Position numbers and translations under genes: made by a program | Notes under the pieces: model-generated | Databases searched by the model: none | What the model was told of the DNA's origin: nothing | Seen by the model: only the letters and a program-made list of their open reading frames with translations | Part shown: piece after piece, positions 16,354-25,024 of the stretch | Layout of the letters: every line of letters starts with the position of its first letter | Numbering within the stretch: the first letter of the stretch is position 1 | DNA from: an uncultured Bacteroidales bacterium | GTDB taxonomy: Bacteria > Bacteroidota > Bacteroidia > Bacteroidales > Paludibacteraceae | DNA: 64,000 bases | Reading direction: 5' to 3' | Assembly (NCBI GenBank): GCA_937891975.1 | Contig: CALAUA010000021.1 | Span: forward strand, 1 to 64,000

Positions 16354-19300
16354 ATGAAAAAGAAACTCTTCTTCGTATTAGGACTGCTGATGGCGGTTAC
16401 AATGCAGGCACAGACGTACTGGAACGGTACGAGTGACAAAACCTTCAGCGGTTCTGGTACACAGACTGACCCGTATTTGATCAGTACTCCGGAACAGTTA
16501 GCCGGTTTGGCGGAACTATGTAATGACCGGGACAATCCAAATGATTTTGATGGCAAGTACATTAAGTTGACAGCAGACATCTACTTGACCGACTTCAACA
16601 ATCCCGACACGGCCAGTTGGCCACAATGGGAGCCGATCGGTCATTATGTTCGTCAGGGATTTGAGAATGGCTTCTCATATTCACGATATTTCCGCGGACA
16701 CTTCGACGGAGATGGTCACACGATCTACAACATGTATTATAAAGGTGACGTAGATTGGGGCGGCGACATCAACCTCGACCCCAACGATTGGGAGAACAAC
16801 AATATGGAAGATTTGGAAAACCTCACGTGGGATTCGTGGTATCGCGGTTTGTTCTGTTTTTTGGAAGGAACGGCAGAGAATATAACGGTAGCGGATGCAC
16901 GATTAGCAGGTATCTACATCGCTCCTTTTGCCCACCAAGTTGGTGAAAATGCCGTTGTTCGTAACTGTCATGTGCAGAATCCTTATATGTACGCGACGCA
17001 AGGCAGTAACTGCGGTTTCGTACAAGACAACTACGGATTGATTGAAAACAGCAGTGTGCAGGTCAATTTATTCGGACGATATAATTCCTATGGTTTGGTA
17101 GGCACCAACCATGAAAGCGGTATTATACGCGACTGCCATGCGAATGTAAGTTCCGATAGTTATGTCTGCGCTCCGGTCGCCTATATTAACCAAGGTTTGA
17201 TCGAGCGCACCCATACCACCGTGGATATCACATCGGACCATGCCATGATAGCATCCGGTTTCGTATATGATAACCAGAATCAAGGTGTTATCCGTGAATG
17301 TTCTTCTTCTGGAACCGTGCGCGGATTAGGTAATGCACCGCGTACCGCTCAATGGTCCGGACAGATAGCCGGTTTCTGTATCATCAATACCGGTTTGATC
17401 GAATCCAGTTGGACTACCTGCGATATGGTACGTATTGACGGCGAATATAGCTATGATATGGCAGGATTTGTGCTCGCCAACGGTTATAACGGATCGGGTG
17501 TTCAGTATGATGGTATACCGGGAAATGCCATTAACTGTTTTACGGCAGGCACGCTGACTTTTTCTTCAGAAGATATAACCAGTGGTTTGCACCCCTTCTT
17601 ACAGCAATACAACGGTACCAGCGGAACGCCGAGTACACCTTATTATAGTCCAAGCCGTCAATTTAACTGCTTTTGGACGAAGGAAGGCACGCCGCAAGTT
17701 ACCAATCTTAGTCATTATTGGGCAGGTGATGAAGTGACTCTTGCGCAGTTGCAAAGTCAGGCTTTTGTTGATACGCTCAATATGGTTGCCCGTTTCATGG
17801 GAACGAGTCAATGGGAATACCGCCCCGGTCAGTTACCGCGTCCGACAGGTGTCTATATCCACGATAAGACGGTTTTCTTCGCACAAGGAAATGGAACGGC
17901 AGATGATCCGTATTTAGTGGGCACCAAAGCCGAATTGGAGCACTTGGCATGGTTGGTGAACAAAGGCTATGATTTCCGCAACGAGTATATCAAACAAACG
18001 GCGGATATCGAACTCAATGCACCGGAAAGCGAATGGAGTGAGGTGGCTCCGACGAAATGGACCACCATCGGTAAAACACGTAATTCTCCCTATTTCAGTG
18101 TAGCTTATCCATTGTATTTTGACGGCTCTTATGACGGTGACTTCCACGAAGTAAAAAACATGTATATCAATGATCCGTCGGGCACTCAAGGTTTGTTTGG
18201 TAATGTAGGAAGCGGACATGGTGGTGGCGGTGAGTACGGCATGCCGCAAGAGCAGTATTATATCCGTCCGGCTGTTATTCGCAATTTGGGTGTGACAGGC
18301 GTTTATATCCGTGCTACGAAAGCGGGTGCTGTTGTCGGTGGTTTGGGAACGAAAGCTAACTTGATTCAATGCTGGAGCTCGGGTAAGATCTATGCGGCTT
18401 CAGCCTATTCTCAACTCGCAGGTCTTAGCGGCAGTATTTATATGCACTCCTGTATCTTGAACAGCAAGACGTCTGTAGCATTATATCCTATAAGTAGTAC
18501 CGGTTCAGGCGAACTTCGTTCCTTCTCCGGAGAAGTGGGTAGTAGTCAGATTGACACGATTGTGAATGCCCTTTATACCGGTGCTTATCAATCTAGCCAA
18601 CAACGTGAATCACTCTACGCATTCAGTGCAAGCGCTTATGGTGGTATGTATAAAAATGTCTATCGTGACAGCACTTTATCGCCTCAAAACGCAGGCAGTG
18701 GCACATACTTATATTCCACCCAACAAATGCAATCCAAAGAACTGGTGAATATACTCAACACGACTGTTACGGAGTGGAACGACATCCATGGTGCAGGTGA
18801 ACAACTGGACTATTGGAAATGGCGTGAGAATGACTATCCTCATATTAGCAGAGATACGGTTGGTTTGTTCTACAAAGTGACTTTCGAAACTAATGAGGGA
18901 AGCAGTATATTGCCTATGTACGTAGTACCCGGAAGTCAAATCACAGCGCCGATGCGTCCGACTAAGAGCGGTTATCTCTTCCATGCTTGGTATAGAGACG
19001 AAGCACTCACGGATTTCTTTGATTTCAAACGGGACAGTGTGACAAGCAACATGACGTTGTATGCCAAATGGATGGTGGACGCACGTGGTGACTACGACTT
19101 AACGCCGTTCCAGAATGAGTTTGCCACTACCTATCATATCAGTACTGCAGCTCAACTCCGTGGTTTGGCAGTAGCACAGATGGGTATCTATGACTGGACC
19201 AATTACAATATTGCAACAAACCAAGGAACGAAGACGACCGTCACTGCTCCGATGGATTTCACCGGTAAGACCATCGTATTGGACAATGATATCTTCCTCA

Positions 19301-22300
19301 ATGATACGATTGACTGGAAACTGTGGGGAAACCACTGCTATGCTGTGCCTTGGACTCCGATTGGACAAAACATTCCCCAAAGCGGTATGGACATCAGTTT
19401 CAAGGGTACGTTTGACGGACAAGGACACGTTGTCTATGGTTTGTACTGCGAGATGGGAACAACGGTAGGCGGTTATACAGACCACAATGACTCGCAATTT
19501 GGTTTATTTGCATGCCTTAATGGCGGTACGGTTCGTAATGTAGGTGTCGAAGCTTCTGTAATCGATTTGCGCAAACACGACGATGCTCCTCTGCCATATG
19601 AGGCTGCCGGTTCTGCAACTACACAAAAGGGAATTTCCATATACGGCAACCGAGCCGGTATGTTGATCGGAAAATTGCAAAGGGGCACAGTAGAACAATG
19701 TTTTGCCAAAGGACGAATCATCCCGCACGAGAAGGATCCGATGTATGCAGATATTTCCGATAGTTATTTGGGAGGTTTGATTTCCAGTGTGGAAGGAACT
19801 ATGGGTGACCGCACTTCCGGTTCGGTATCGAACTGCTACGCACAAGTGGATATTATCCGTGAGCAGTACAACGACGTCAAGGGATACGCCATTATAGGTT
19901 CCGGGGTCTCTAAGAATGATCACTACTGCGAGGTGACTTTTGCGAATTGTTACGGCGCCGGTATCTGCAGTCAGGGCAACAATATCGCTACCACTTATTA
20001 TAACAAGGATCTCGTGGTTAAGCCGGCATCCAATACCTCTGCCAAATCCACCTTCTCCATGCGTACCATGAGCAACTATGCCGGTTGGGACTTTGAGACT
20101 GTATGGGCACGGAACGACGATTACAACGACGGCTATCCCGTTCTTCGCATCTTCCATCCTGGTATAGAGAATAGTCCTGATCCTGTAACGGTGACAGGTA
20201 TTGAGATGGAAGAAACTGTACTAAATGTAATAGCAGGCGAACAAGTGCAACTTCATGCCAATGTATTACCTATAGACGCACAAGAAAAGGGAATCTACTG
20301 GACAATTACGAATACATATACTGATGTGGCAGAAGTGGATGAGTCTGGTCTTGTAACAACTCATTTCTTACAGAGCCGTGCAGGCTATACTACCACTTCA
20401 TATATCACAGCCACTACAGTAGATGGCAATTTCCAAAAGAGATGTACATTAAATGTTTATCACCCATCTATAAGCGTAGTTGCACAAAAATATTTCCGTC
20501 GTATAGATACTCCTGATTGGATATATATTGCTTCAACATCTATGAATTATGTAGGATGGCAAACTCTCATGGCGATTACTATCAATCCTGATAGTTTACA
20601 TCAAGCAATTACGTTTGAAAATAGCAATCCAGAAGTAGCTCAATTTGAAATTATTTCGCAAGATACTACTTATAATGGGAAACGCTGTGCTCTAGGAACA
20701 TTGACATGCTATACCAAAGGAAGCACAACACTCACAATCAAACATCCTAATGGTTATACATGTAGTAGGACATTTAGCGTATATCAATACGATTTGAAGG
20801 GTATCAGCATCCATGCACCTTCAACGACAATGAATGTTGGCGAGACAATGCAGTTATCAGCCAATACTACTCCTATTTATGCCAGTACACAGCCAGAAGG
20901 GTACATGTGGTCTAGTAGTGATGAGAGTGTCTTATATGTTGATTATACAGGTAAATTGATTGCGAAAAAAGCAGGAACAGCAACGATAACACTAAATAGT
21001 TCAAATCCATCTTACACGGCTACTATACTCATAACTGTTCCTGCGGGTGAACCCATTACCGTCCGTTTGGATCCAAAGAGTTGTTCTTCGTGGTCGAATG
21101 TATATCTATATGCTTGGGATCAAACACCAATTGCTGGTTCTTGGCCAGGGACAAAAGTAAGTAAAGATGCGGATGGTTGGTGGAGTTATACGTTTGATAA
21201 CAAGATTACGAATGTCAATATCATTTGGAATAACGGAAGTGGAGCTCAAACAGTAGATATTACCAATGTAACAGCCTCTACTTGCTACAAACTGAACACT
21301 CAATCGGGAAATAAGATACAGGCAACTGTTGTAGATTGTCGAGAGGAAGTAACTCCTGTTTATTTCACAGTTACCTTCCAAGATTGGAACGGCACAGTGC
21401 TTAAGACCGAACAAGTAGAGCAAGGCAAATCAGCTACTGCACCTGCTGACCCAGTACGCGAAGGATATACCTTCATCGGTTGGGATAAGAGTTTTAGTAA
21501 TGTGCAAAGTGACTTGACCGTAACTGCGCAATACGAGAAGAATGTCGTGTACTACACCGTTACCTTCTTAGATTGGGACGGGACTACTTTGAAGACCGAA
21601 CAGGTTGAGCAAGGAAAATCTGCTACTGCGCCTGCTGACCCAATACGTGAAGGCTACACCTTCATCGGTTGGAACAAAGACTTTAGCAATGTGCAAAGCA
21701 ACTTGACCGTAACTGCGCAATACGAGAAGAATGTCGTGTACTACACCGTTACCTTCTTAGATTGGGACGGGACTACTTTGAAGACCGAACAAGTGGAGCA
21801 AGGCAAATCTGCTACAGCACCTGCCACCCCAGTGCGTGAGGGATATACCTTCAAAGGTTGGGACAAAGACTTTAGCAATGTGCAAAGTGATTTGACAGTG
21901 ACAGCGCAATATGAGAAGAATGTTCCAGAACCTATATACTACACAGTCATTTTCCAAGATTGGGATGGCAGTATCCTCAAGAATGAACAAGTAGAGCAAG
22001 GCAAATCTGCTACTGCACCTGCTGCTCCAGTGCGTGAAGGCTATACATTTATAGGCTGGGATAAAGACTTCAGCAATGTGCAAAGCAACTTGACCGTAAC
22101 TGCGCAATACGAGAAGAATGTCGTGTACTACACCGTTACCTTCTTAGATTGGGACGGGACTACTTTGAAGACCGAACAGGTTGAGCAAGGAAAATCTGCT
22201 ACTGCCCCTGCCGACCCAGTACGAGAGGGATATACGTTTATCGGCTGGGACAAAGACTTCAGCAATGTGCAAAGTGATTTGACAGTGACAGCGCAATATG

Positions 22301-23136
22301 AACAGAATGCTCCAGAACCTATATACTACACAGTCACTTTCCAAGATTGGAACGGCACAGTGCTTAAGACCGAACAAGTAGAGCAAGGCAAATCAGCTAC
22401 TGCACCTGCTGACCCAGTACGCGAAGGATATACCTTCATCGGTTGGGATAAGAGTTTTAGTAATGTGCAAAGTGACTTGACCGTAACTGCGCAATACGAG
22501 AAGAATGTCGTGTACTACACCGTTACCTTCTTAGATTGGGACGGGACTACTTTGAAGACCGAACAAGTGGAGCAAGGCAAATCTGCTACTGCACCTGCCA
22601 CCCCAACGCGTGAGGGATATACCTTCAAAGGTTGGGACAAAGACTTTAGCAATGTGCAGAGTGATTTGACTGTAACAGCACTATACGAACAAAATGCTCA
22701 AAATGACGCTATTACAGTTAGATTAAATCCATCAAGTGCACCTACTTGGTCAAATGTCTATTTGTATTCTTGGTACGATGGCGGTGCCGTACAACCATGC
22801 GGTGCTTGGCCTGGTTTGCAAGTGAGCAAGGATAGCAATGGTTGGTGGAGCTATACATTTGACAGTAATATAAAGAGTGTTAATATCATATGGAATAATG
22901 GAATAGGCGAACAAACTATTGACATTACGGATGTGACACAGTCCACATGCTACGATTTGGATACAGATGTATATCCATATGGAGTGTTTGTCATAGATTG
23001 TTCAAAGAATCCTACTGCCCTTGAGGATGTGCAATCCAATAGTACACCGAAAGCTCACAAAGTTATTAAGAACAACACCTTGTATATTATTCTCCCAGAT
23101 GGGAGCAAATACTCTGCTACTGGGCAGAAATTGTAG
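16354..23136 (+). CDS. Giant secreted surface protein with GLUG, Ig-like, CBM26-like and InlB-type repeats
   Basis: 2260 residues. Signal peptide MKKKLFFVLGLLMAVTMQAQ. Residues about 60-780 and 930-1270 are Gly/Cys-rich GLUG-like beta repeats (for example GLVGTNHESGIIRDCHA). About 837-910 is one Listeria-Bacteroides repeat (VTFETNEGS...YAKWM). About 1280-1565 are bacterial Ig-like (Big2-type) domains. Residues 1568-1666 and 2119-2214 are twin starch-binding-like (CBM26-like) modules (WSNVYLYAWD, GWWSYTF, NIIWNNG) that flank seven near-identical InlB-type repeats of about 63 residues (1671-2115). A short tail ends SKYSATGQKL. No catalytic domain is visible; adhesion or glycan binding is the likely role. 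The first 3.8 kb use more CCG/CGG-type codons than the AT-richer part after 20190, which suggests a mosaic gene (not measured). Confidence 0.85.
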   Translation: MKKKLFFVLGLLMAVTMQAQTYWNGTSDKTFSGSGTQTDPYLISTPEQLAGLAELCNDRDNPNDFDGKYIKLTADIYLTDFNNPDTASWPQWEPIGHYVRQGFENGFSYSRYFRGHFDGDGHTIYNMYYKGDVDWGGDINLDPNDWENNNMEDLENLTWDSWYRGLFCFLEGTAENITVADARLAGIYIAPFAHQVGENAVVRNCHVQNPYMYATQGSNCGFVQDNYGLIENSSVQVNLFGRYNSYGLVGTNHESGIIRDCHANVSSDSYVCAPVAYINQGLIERTHTTVDITSDHAMIASGFVYDNQNQGVIRECSSSGTVRGLGNAPRTAQWSGQIAGFCIINTGLIESSWTTCDMVRIDGEYSYDMAGFVLANGYNGSGVQYDGIPGNAINCFTAGTLTFSSEDITSGLHPFLQQYNGTSGTPSTPYYSPSRQFNCFWTKEGTPQVTNLSHYWAGDEVTLAQLQSQAFVDTLNMVARFMGTSQWEYRPGQLPRPTGVYIHDKTVFFAQGNGTADDPYLVGTKAELEHLAWLVNKGYDFRNEYIKQTADIELNAPESEWSEVAPTKWTTIGKTRNSPYFSVAYPLYFDGSYDGDFHEVKNMYINDPSGTQGLFGNVGSGHGGGGEYGMPQEQYYIRPAVIRNLGVTGVYIRATKAGAVVGGLGTKANLIQCWSSGKIYAASAYSQLAGLSGSIYMHSCILNSKTSVALYPISSTGSGELRSFSGEVGSSQIDTIVNALYTGAYQSSQQRESLYAFSASAYGGMYKNVYRDSTLSPQNAGSGTYLYSTQQMQSKELVNILNTTVTEWNDIHGAGEQLDYWKWRENDYPHISRDTVGLFYKVTFETNEGSSILPMYVVPGSQITAPMRPTKSGYLFHAWYRDEALTDFFDFKRDSVTSNMTLYAKWMVDARGDYDLTPFQNEFATTYHISTAAQLRGLAVAQMGIYDWTNYNIATNQGTKTTVTAPMDFTGKTIVLDNDIFLNDTIDWKLWGNHCYAVPWTPIGQNIPQSGMDISFKGTFDGQGHVVYGLYCEMGTTVGGYTDHNDSQFGLFACLNGGTVRNVGVEASVIDLRKHDDAPLPYEAAGSATTQKGISIYGNRAGMLIGKLQRGTVEQCFAKGRIIPHEKDPMYADISDSYLGGLISSVEGTMGDRTSGSVSNCYAQVDIIREQYNDVKGYAIIGSGVSKNDHYCEVTFANCYGAGICSQGNNIATTYYNKDLVVKPASNTSAKSTFSMRTMSNYAGWDFETVWARNDDYNDGYPVLRIFHPGIENSPDPVTVTGIEMEETVLNVIAGEQVQLHANVLPIDAQEKGIYWTITNTYTDVAEVDESGLVTTHFLQSRAGYTTTSYITATTVDGNFQKRCTLNVYHPSISVVAQKYFRRIDTPDWIYIASTSMNYVGWQTLMAITINPDSLHQAITFENSNPEVAQFEIISQDTTYNGKRCALGTLTCYTKGSTTLTIKHPNGYTCSRTFSVYQYDLKGISIHAPSTTMNVGETMQLSANTTPIYASTQPEGYMWSSSDESVLYVDYTGKLIAKKAGTATITLNSSNPSYTATILITVPAGEPITVRLDPKSCSSWSNVYLYAWDQTPIAGSWPGTKVSKDADGWWSYTFDNKITNVNIIWNNGSGAQTVDITNVTASTCYKLNTQSGNKIQATVVDCREEVTPVYFTVTFQDWNGTVLKTEQVEQGKSATAPADPVREGYTFIGWDKSFSNVQSDLTVTAQYEKNVVYYTVTFLDWDGTTLKTEQVEQGKSATAPADPIREGYTFIGWNKDFSNVQSNLTVTAQYEKNVVYYTVTFLDWDGTTLKTEQVEQGKSATAPATPVREGYTFKGWDKDFSNVQSDLTVTAQYEKNVPEPIYYTVIFQDWDGSILKNEQVEQGKSATAPAAPVREGYTFIGWDKDFSNVQSNLTVTAQYEKNVVYYTVTFLDWDGTTLKTEQVEQGKSATAPADPVREGYTFIGWDKDFSNVQSDLTVTAQYEQNAPEPIYYTVTFQDWNGTVLKTEQVEQGKSATAPADPVREGYTFIGWDKSFSNVQSDLTVTAQYEKNVVYYTVTFLDWDGTTLKTEQVEQGKSATAPATPTREGYTFKGWDKDFSNVQSDLTVTALYEQNAQNDAITVRLNPSSAPTWSNVYLYSWYDGGAVQPCGAWPGLQVSKDSNGWWSYTFDSNIKSVNIIWNNGIGEQTIDITDVTQSTCYDLDTDVYPYGVFVIDCSKNPTALEDVQSNSTPKAHKVIKNNTLYIILPDGSKYSATGQKL
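21364..22697 (+). repeat. Seven in-gene tandem repeats, about 190 nt each
   Basis: Units encode F-x-DW-D/N-G...LKTEQVEQGKSATAP...REGYTF-I/K-GW...LTVTAQYE. Unit 1 and the start of unit 2 (21370-21600) are almost base-for-base equal to unit 6 and the start of unit 7 (22335-22565), which shows recent duplication or conversion. Confidence 0.95.
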
Positions 23137-23205
23137 TTTAGTGTTTAGAGGACATTACACTACTGTTTAGTGAATCTCCTTCGGACTACAGTTTATAGTT
23201 TAGGC
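23137..23205 (+). repeat. Family A repeat cluster behind the surface gene
   Basis: TTTAGTGTTTAGAGGAC, then TACTGTTTAGTG, then a TCC-TTC-GGA mini-hairpin and ACAGTTTATAG follow the stop codon directly. The remaining gap to 23405 has three CCTTCGG units (23176, 23234, 23270) and no gene. Confidence 0.65.
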
Positions 23206-23405
23206 GCGGGCAGAGATGCTCGCGCTGCTTTTGCTTCCTTCGGCAAGGGTTCGGTATCCCTTCGGAAAACAGAAAAGTGAAAAGCCATAGATAGGGCACA
23301 AATAGCCCATAGATAGGCATTCGTGGTCGCCTAGCCCGCAGTCAACTTGCAGTAGCTTTGGCACAATCGTCATCATGCGAAAAGTTTTCAAAAAAATACA
23401 CTCTC

Positions 23406-23436
23406 TTGCATATTTCAAAAAAAAGTAGTACTTTTG
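23406..23436 (+). promoter_or_regulatory. Promoter of the GldF-like gene
   Basis: TTGC (23406-23409), 19 bases, TACTTTTG (23429-23436). Confidence 0.8.
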
Positions 23437-23476
23437 CAGAGAAAATTAGAAAGACCATATTAAATAGCATTAGCAA

Positions 23477-24142
23477 ATGTTCAAAAAAGAATTAGCATAT
23501 TATTTCTCTACGCCAATTGCGTATATCGTGATTGGGTTGTTTCTATTAGCAGTGAGTCTATTCCTATGGGTGATACTGGGGCAATGGAACGTCATCGAAT
23601 CAGGTTATGCACAAGTGGATGGACTCTTCCAAATCAGTCCGTGGTTACTCATGCTCGTGTGTCCCGCATTGACCATGCGCCTCTTTGCTGAAGAGAGACA
23701 AAGTGGCACATGGCTACTGCTCCGCGCACAGCCTATTCCACTCTGGAAGATTGTTGTAGGCAAGTATATGGCAGCGTTTGTGCTGACTGTATTGGCACTG
23801 TTACCTTGCATTGTACACTACTTTATTGTCTTCTATATGGCTGAACCGATAGGCAATATCGATGGCGGACAATTCGCGGGTTCCATGATGGGTTTGGTGC
23901 TCTTGAGCGCATCGTTCATAGGCATTGGCATGCTTTGCAGTACAGTAACACGCAGCCAACTAGTGGCATTTATCTTAGGGGCAGTGAGCTGCTTTGTACT
24001 GTATTGGGTAACGCTGCAAGACCACTATAGCAGTATCTCGCGCGGTGTGGTAGATTTGCGAGATATGGTATTCTTCTTGAGCGTGGCAGTGGCAGCTGTC
24101 ATAGTAAGTATCCTTATCATGAACCGCGCCGAAAAACGATAA
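23477..24142 (+). CDS. GldF-like ABC-2 transporter permease
   Basis: 221 residues, six hydrophobic segments, ABC-2 permease type. The start FKKELAYYFSTPIAYIVIGLFLL and the MRLFAEERQSGTWLLL motif (about 74-90) match the gliding-motility-associated permease GldF. In other Bacteroidota gldF is followed by gldG; here the next gene, 3 bases away, is a phosphodiesterase, and no ATPase (GldA) gene is near. The name is therefore by similarity only; the partner proteins must be encoded elsewhere or be different. Inner-membrane location is clear. Confidence 0.85.
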   Translation: MFKKELAYYFSTPIAYIVIGLFLLAVSLFLWVILGQWNVIESGYAQVDGLFQISPWLLMLVCPALTMRLFAEERQSGTWLLLRAQPIPLWKIVVGKYMAAFVLTVLALLPCIVHYFIVFYMAEPIGNIDGGQFAGSMMGLVLLSASFIGIGMLCSTVTRSQLVAFILGAVSCFVLYWVTLQDHYSSISRGVVDLRDMVFFLSVAVAAVIVSILIMNRAEKR

Positions 24143-24145
24143 TTT

Positions 24146-24640
24146 ATGACACGCATTGGTTTATTGAGTGATACACATGGTTATCTGGATCCGCGAGTAC
24201 TGGAGCACTTTGCGGATGTGGATGAGATATGGCATGCAGGTGATATAGGCAGTGCTATGGTGCTACAGCACCTGCGTGAGTTCAAACCCACACGCGCAGT
24301 GTATGGCAATATGGACAGTGGCGATGTAAGGTATTCGCTCAGCGAGTTCTATCGTTTTCGTGTAGAAGAGGTGAATGTGTTGTTAACGCATATTGGCGGT
24401 TATCCTGGGAAATATAATCCATGGTTGTTGCCGATGTTCAAGAAGGAGACACCGCAATTGTTTGTATGTGGTCATAGCCATATTTTGAAGGTGCAATACG
24501 ACCCTACATGGCAGATGCTGACCATGAATCCTGGGGCAGCAGGCAAACAAGGTTGGCAGACCGTACAGACATTGCTCCGATTTGTGATTGATGGGAAAGA
24601 AATTCGCGATTTAGAGGTGATTGAGTTAGAAAGATACTAG
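24146..24640 (+). CDS. YfcE/MJ0936-family metallophosphoesterase
   Basis: 164 residues. Di-metal phosphoesterase motifs are in order: DTH at 8-10, HAGDIG at 31-36, GNMDSGD near 55-61 (usual GNCD), H near 79 (LLTHIGGYPG) and CGHSH near 109-113. Substrate unknown; relatives cleave phosphodiesters in vitro. It lies 3 bases after the permease gene, so both share a transcript. Confidence 0.9.
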   Translation: MTRIGLLSDTHGYLDPRVLEHFADVDEIWHAGDIGSAMVLQHLREFKPTRAVYGNMDSGDVRYSLSEFYRFRVEEVNVLLTHIGGYPGKYNPWLLPMFKKETPQLFVCGHSHILKVQYDPTWQMLTMNPGAAGKQGWQTVQTLLRFVIDGKEIRDLEVIELERY

Positions 24641-24722
24641 CGAAACGCTCCGAAAACGTATGTTTTACAACATATTTAAGCTATTTTTGCCAAAAAGGTG
24701 TTGCATAACATATAAATAACTC
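24641..24722. other. Short AT-rich spacer
   Basis: Bases behind the phosphoesterase gene hold no gene and no clear terminator; the small RNA promoter follows. Confidence 0.4.
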
Positions 24723-24753
24723 TTGCAGGGATGAGAAAAAAGCAGTACCTTTG
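24723..24753 (+). promoter_or_regulatory. Promoter of a candidate small RNA
   Basis: TTGC (24723-24726), 19 bases, TACCTTTG (24746-24753). No coding frame follows before a terminator 75 bases on. Confidence 0.75.
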
Positions 24754-24759
24754 CAGCGG

Positions 24760-24847
24760 ATTTAAAAATCGACACAATCTTTTTTGTACCTTAAAAATCA
24801 AACAGACTAATACCTTGGAAAAATAGCCGTCGGGAGACGGCTTTTTT
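24760..24847 (+). ncRNA. Candidate small RNA, about 88 nt
   Basis: Bounded by the consensus promoter at 24723-24753 and the terminator AGCCGTC-GGGA-GACGGCT plus T-run (24825-24847). The body is AT-rich and unstructured apart from the terminator, with no start codon and frame of use. If the first terminator leaks, a GGTATT...AATACC stem (24851-24880) and a second terminator end a longer form at 24912. No match to a known RNA family that I recognise. Confidence 0.6.
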
Positions 24848-24887
24848 CATGGTATTACGTAGCGTAAGCGAAGCAATACCAAACTGG

Positions 24888-24912
24888 AGCCGTCAAAAAG
24901 ACGGCTTTTTTT
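24888..24912 (+). terminator. Second terminator with the same stem
   Basis: AGCCGTC-AAAAA-GACGGCT followed by seven T; its stem is identical to the one at 24825-24842. Confidence 0.8.
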
Positions 24913-24920
24913 ATGAATAT

Positions 24921-24951
24921 TTGTATATGTCAGAAAAAAGTAGTAACTTTG
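24921..24951 (+). promoter_or_regulatory. Promoter of yidC
   Basis: TTGT (24921-24924), 19 bases, TAACTTTG (24944-24951). The leader carries the perfect palindrome GCGCACGCGTGCGC just downstream (about 24963-24978). Confidence 0.8.
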
Positions 24952-25024
24952 CAGCGATTTTGCGCGCACGCGTGCGCAAACAATATATAAGAATATAAAT
25001 AATTAAAAACATAGACATTACGGA

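Noticed and set aside
21364..22697. CRISPR-like array
   Set aside because: The units are 190 bases, coding, continuous and without spacers; they are protein repeats.
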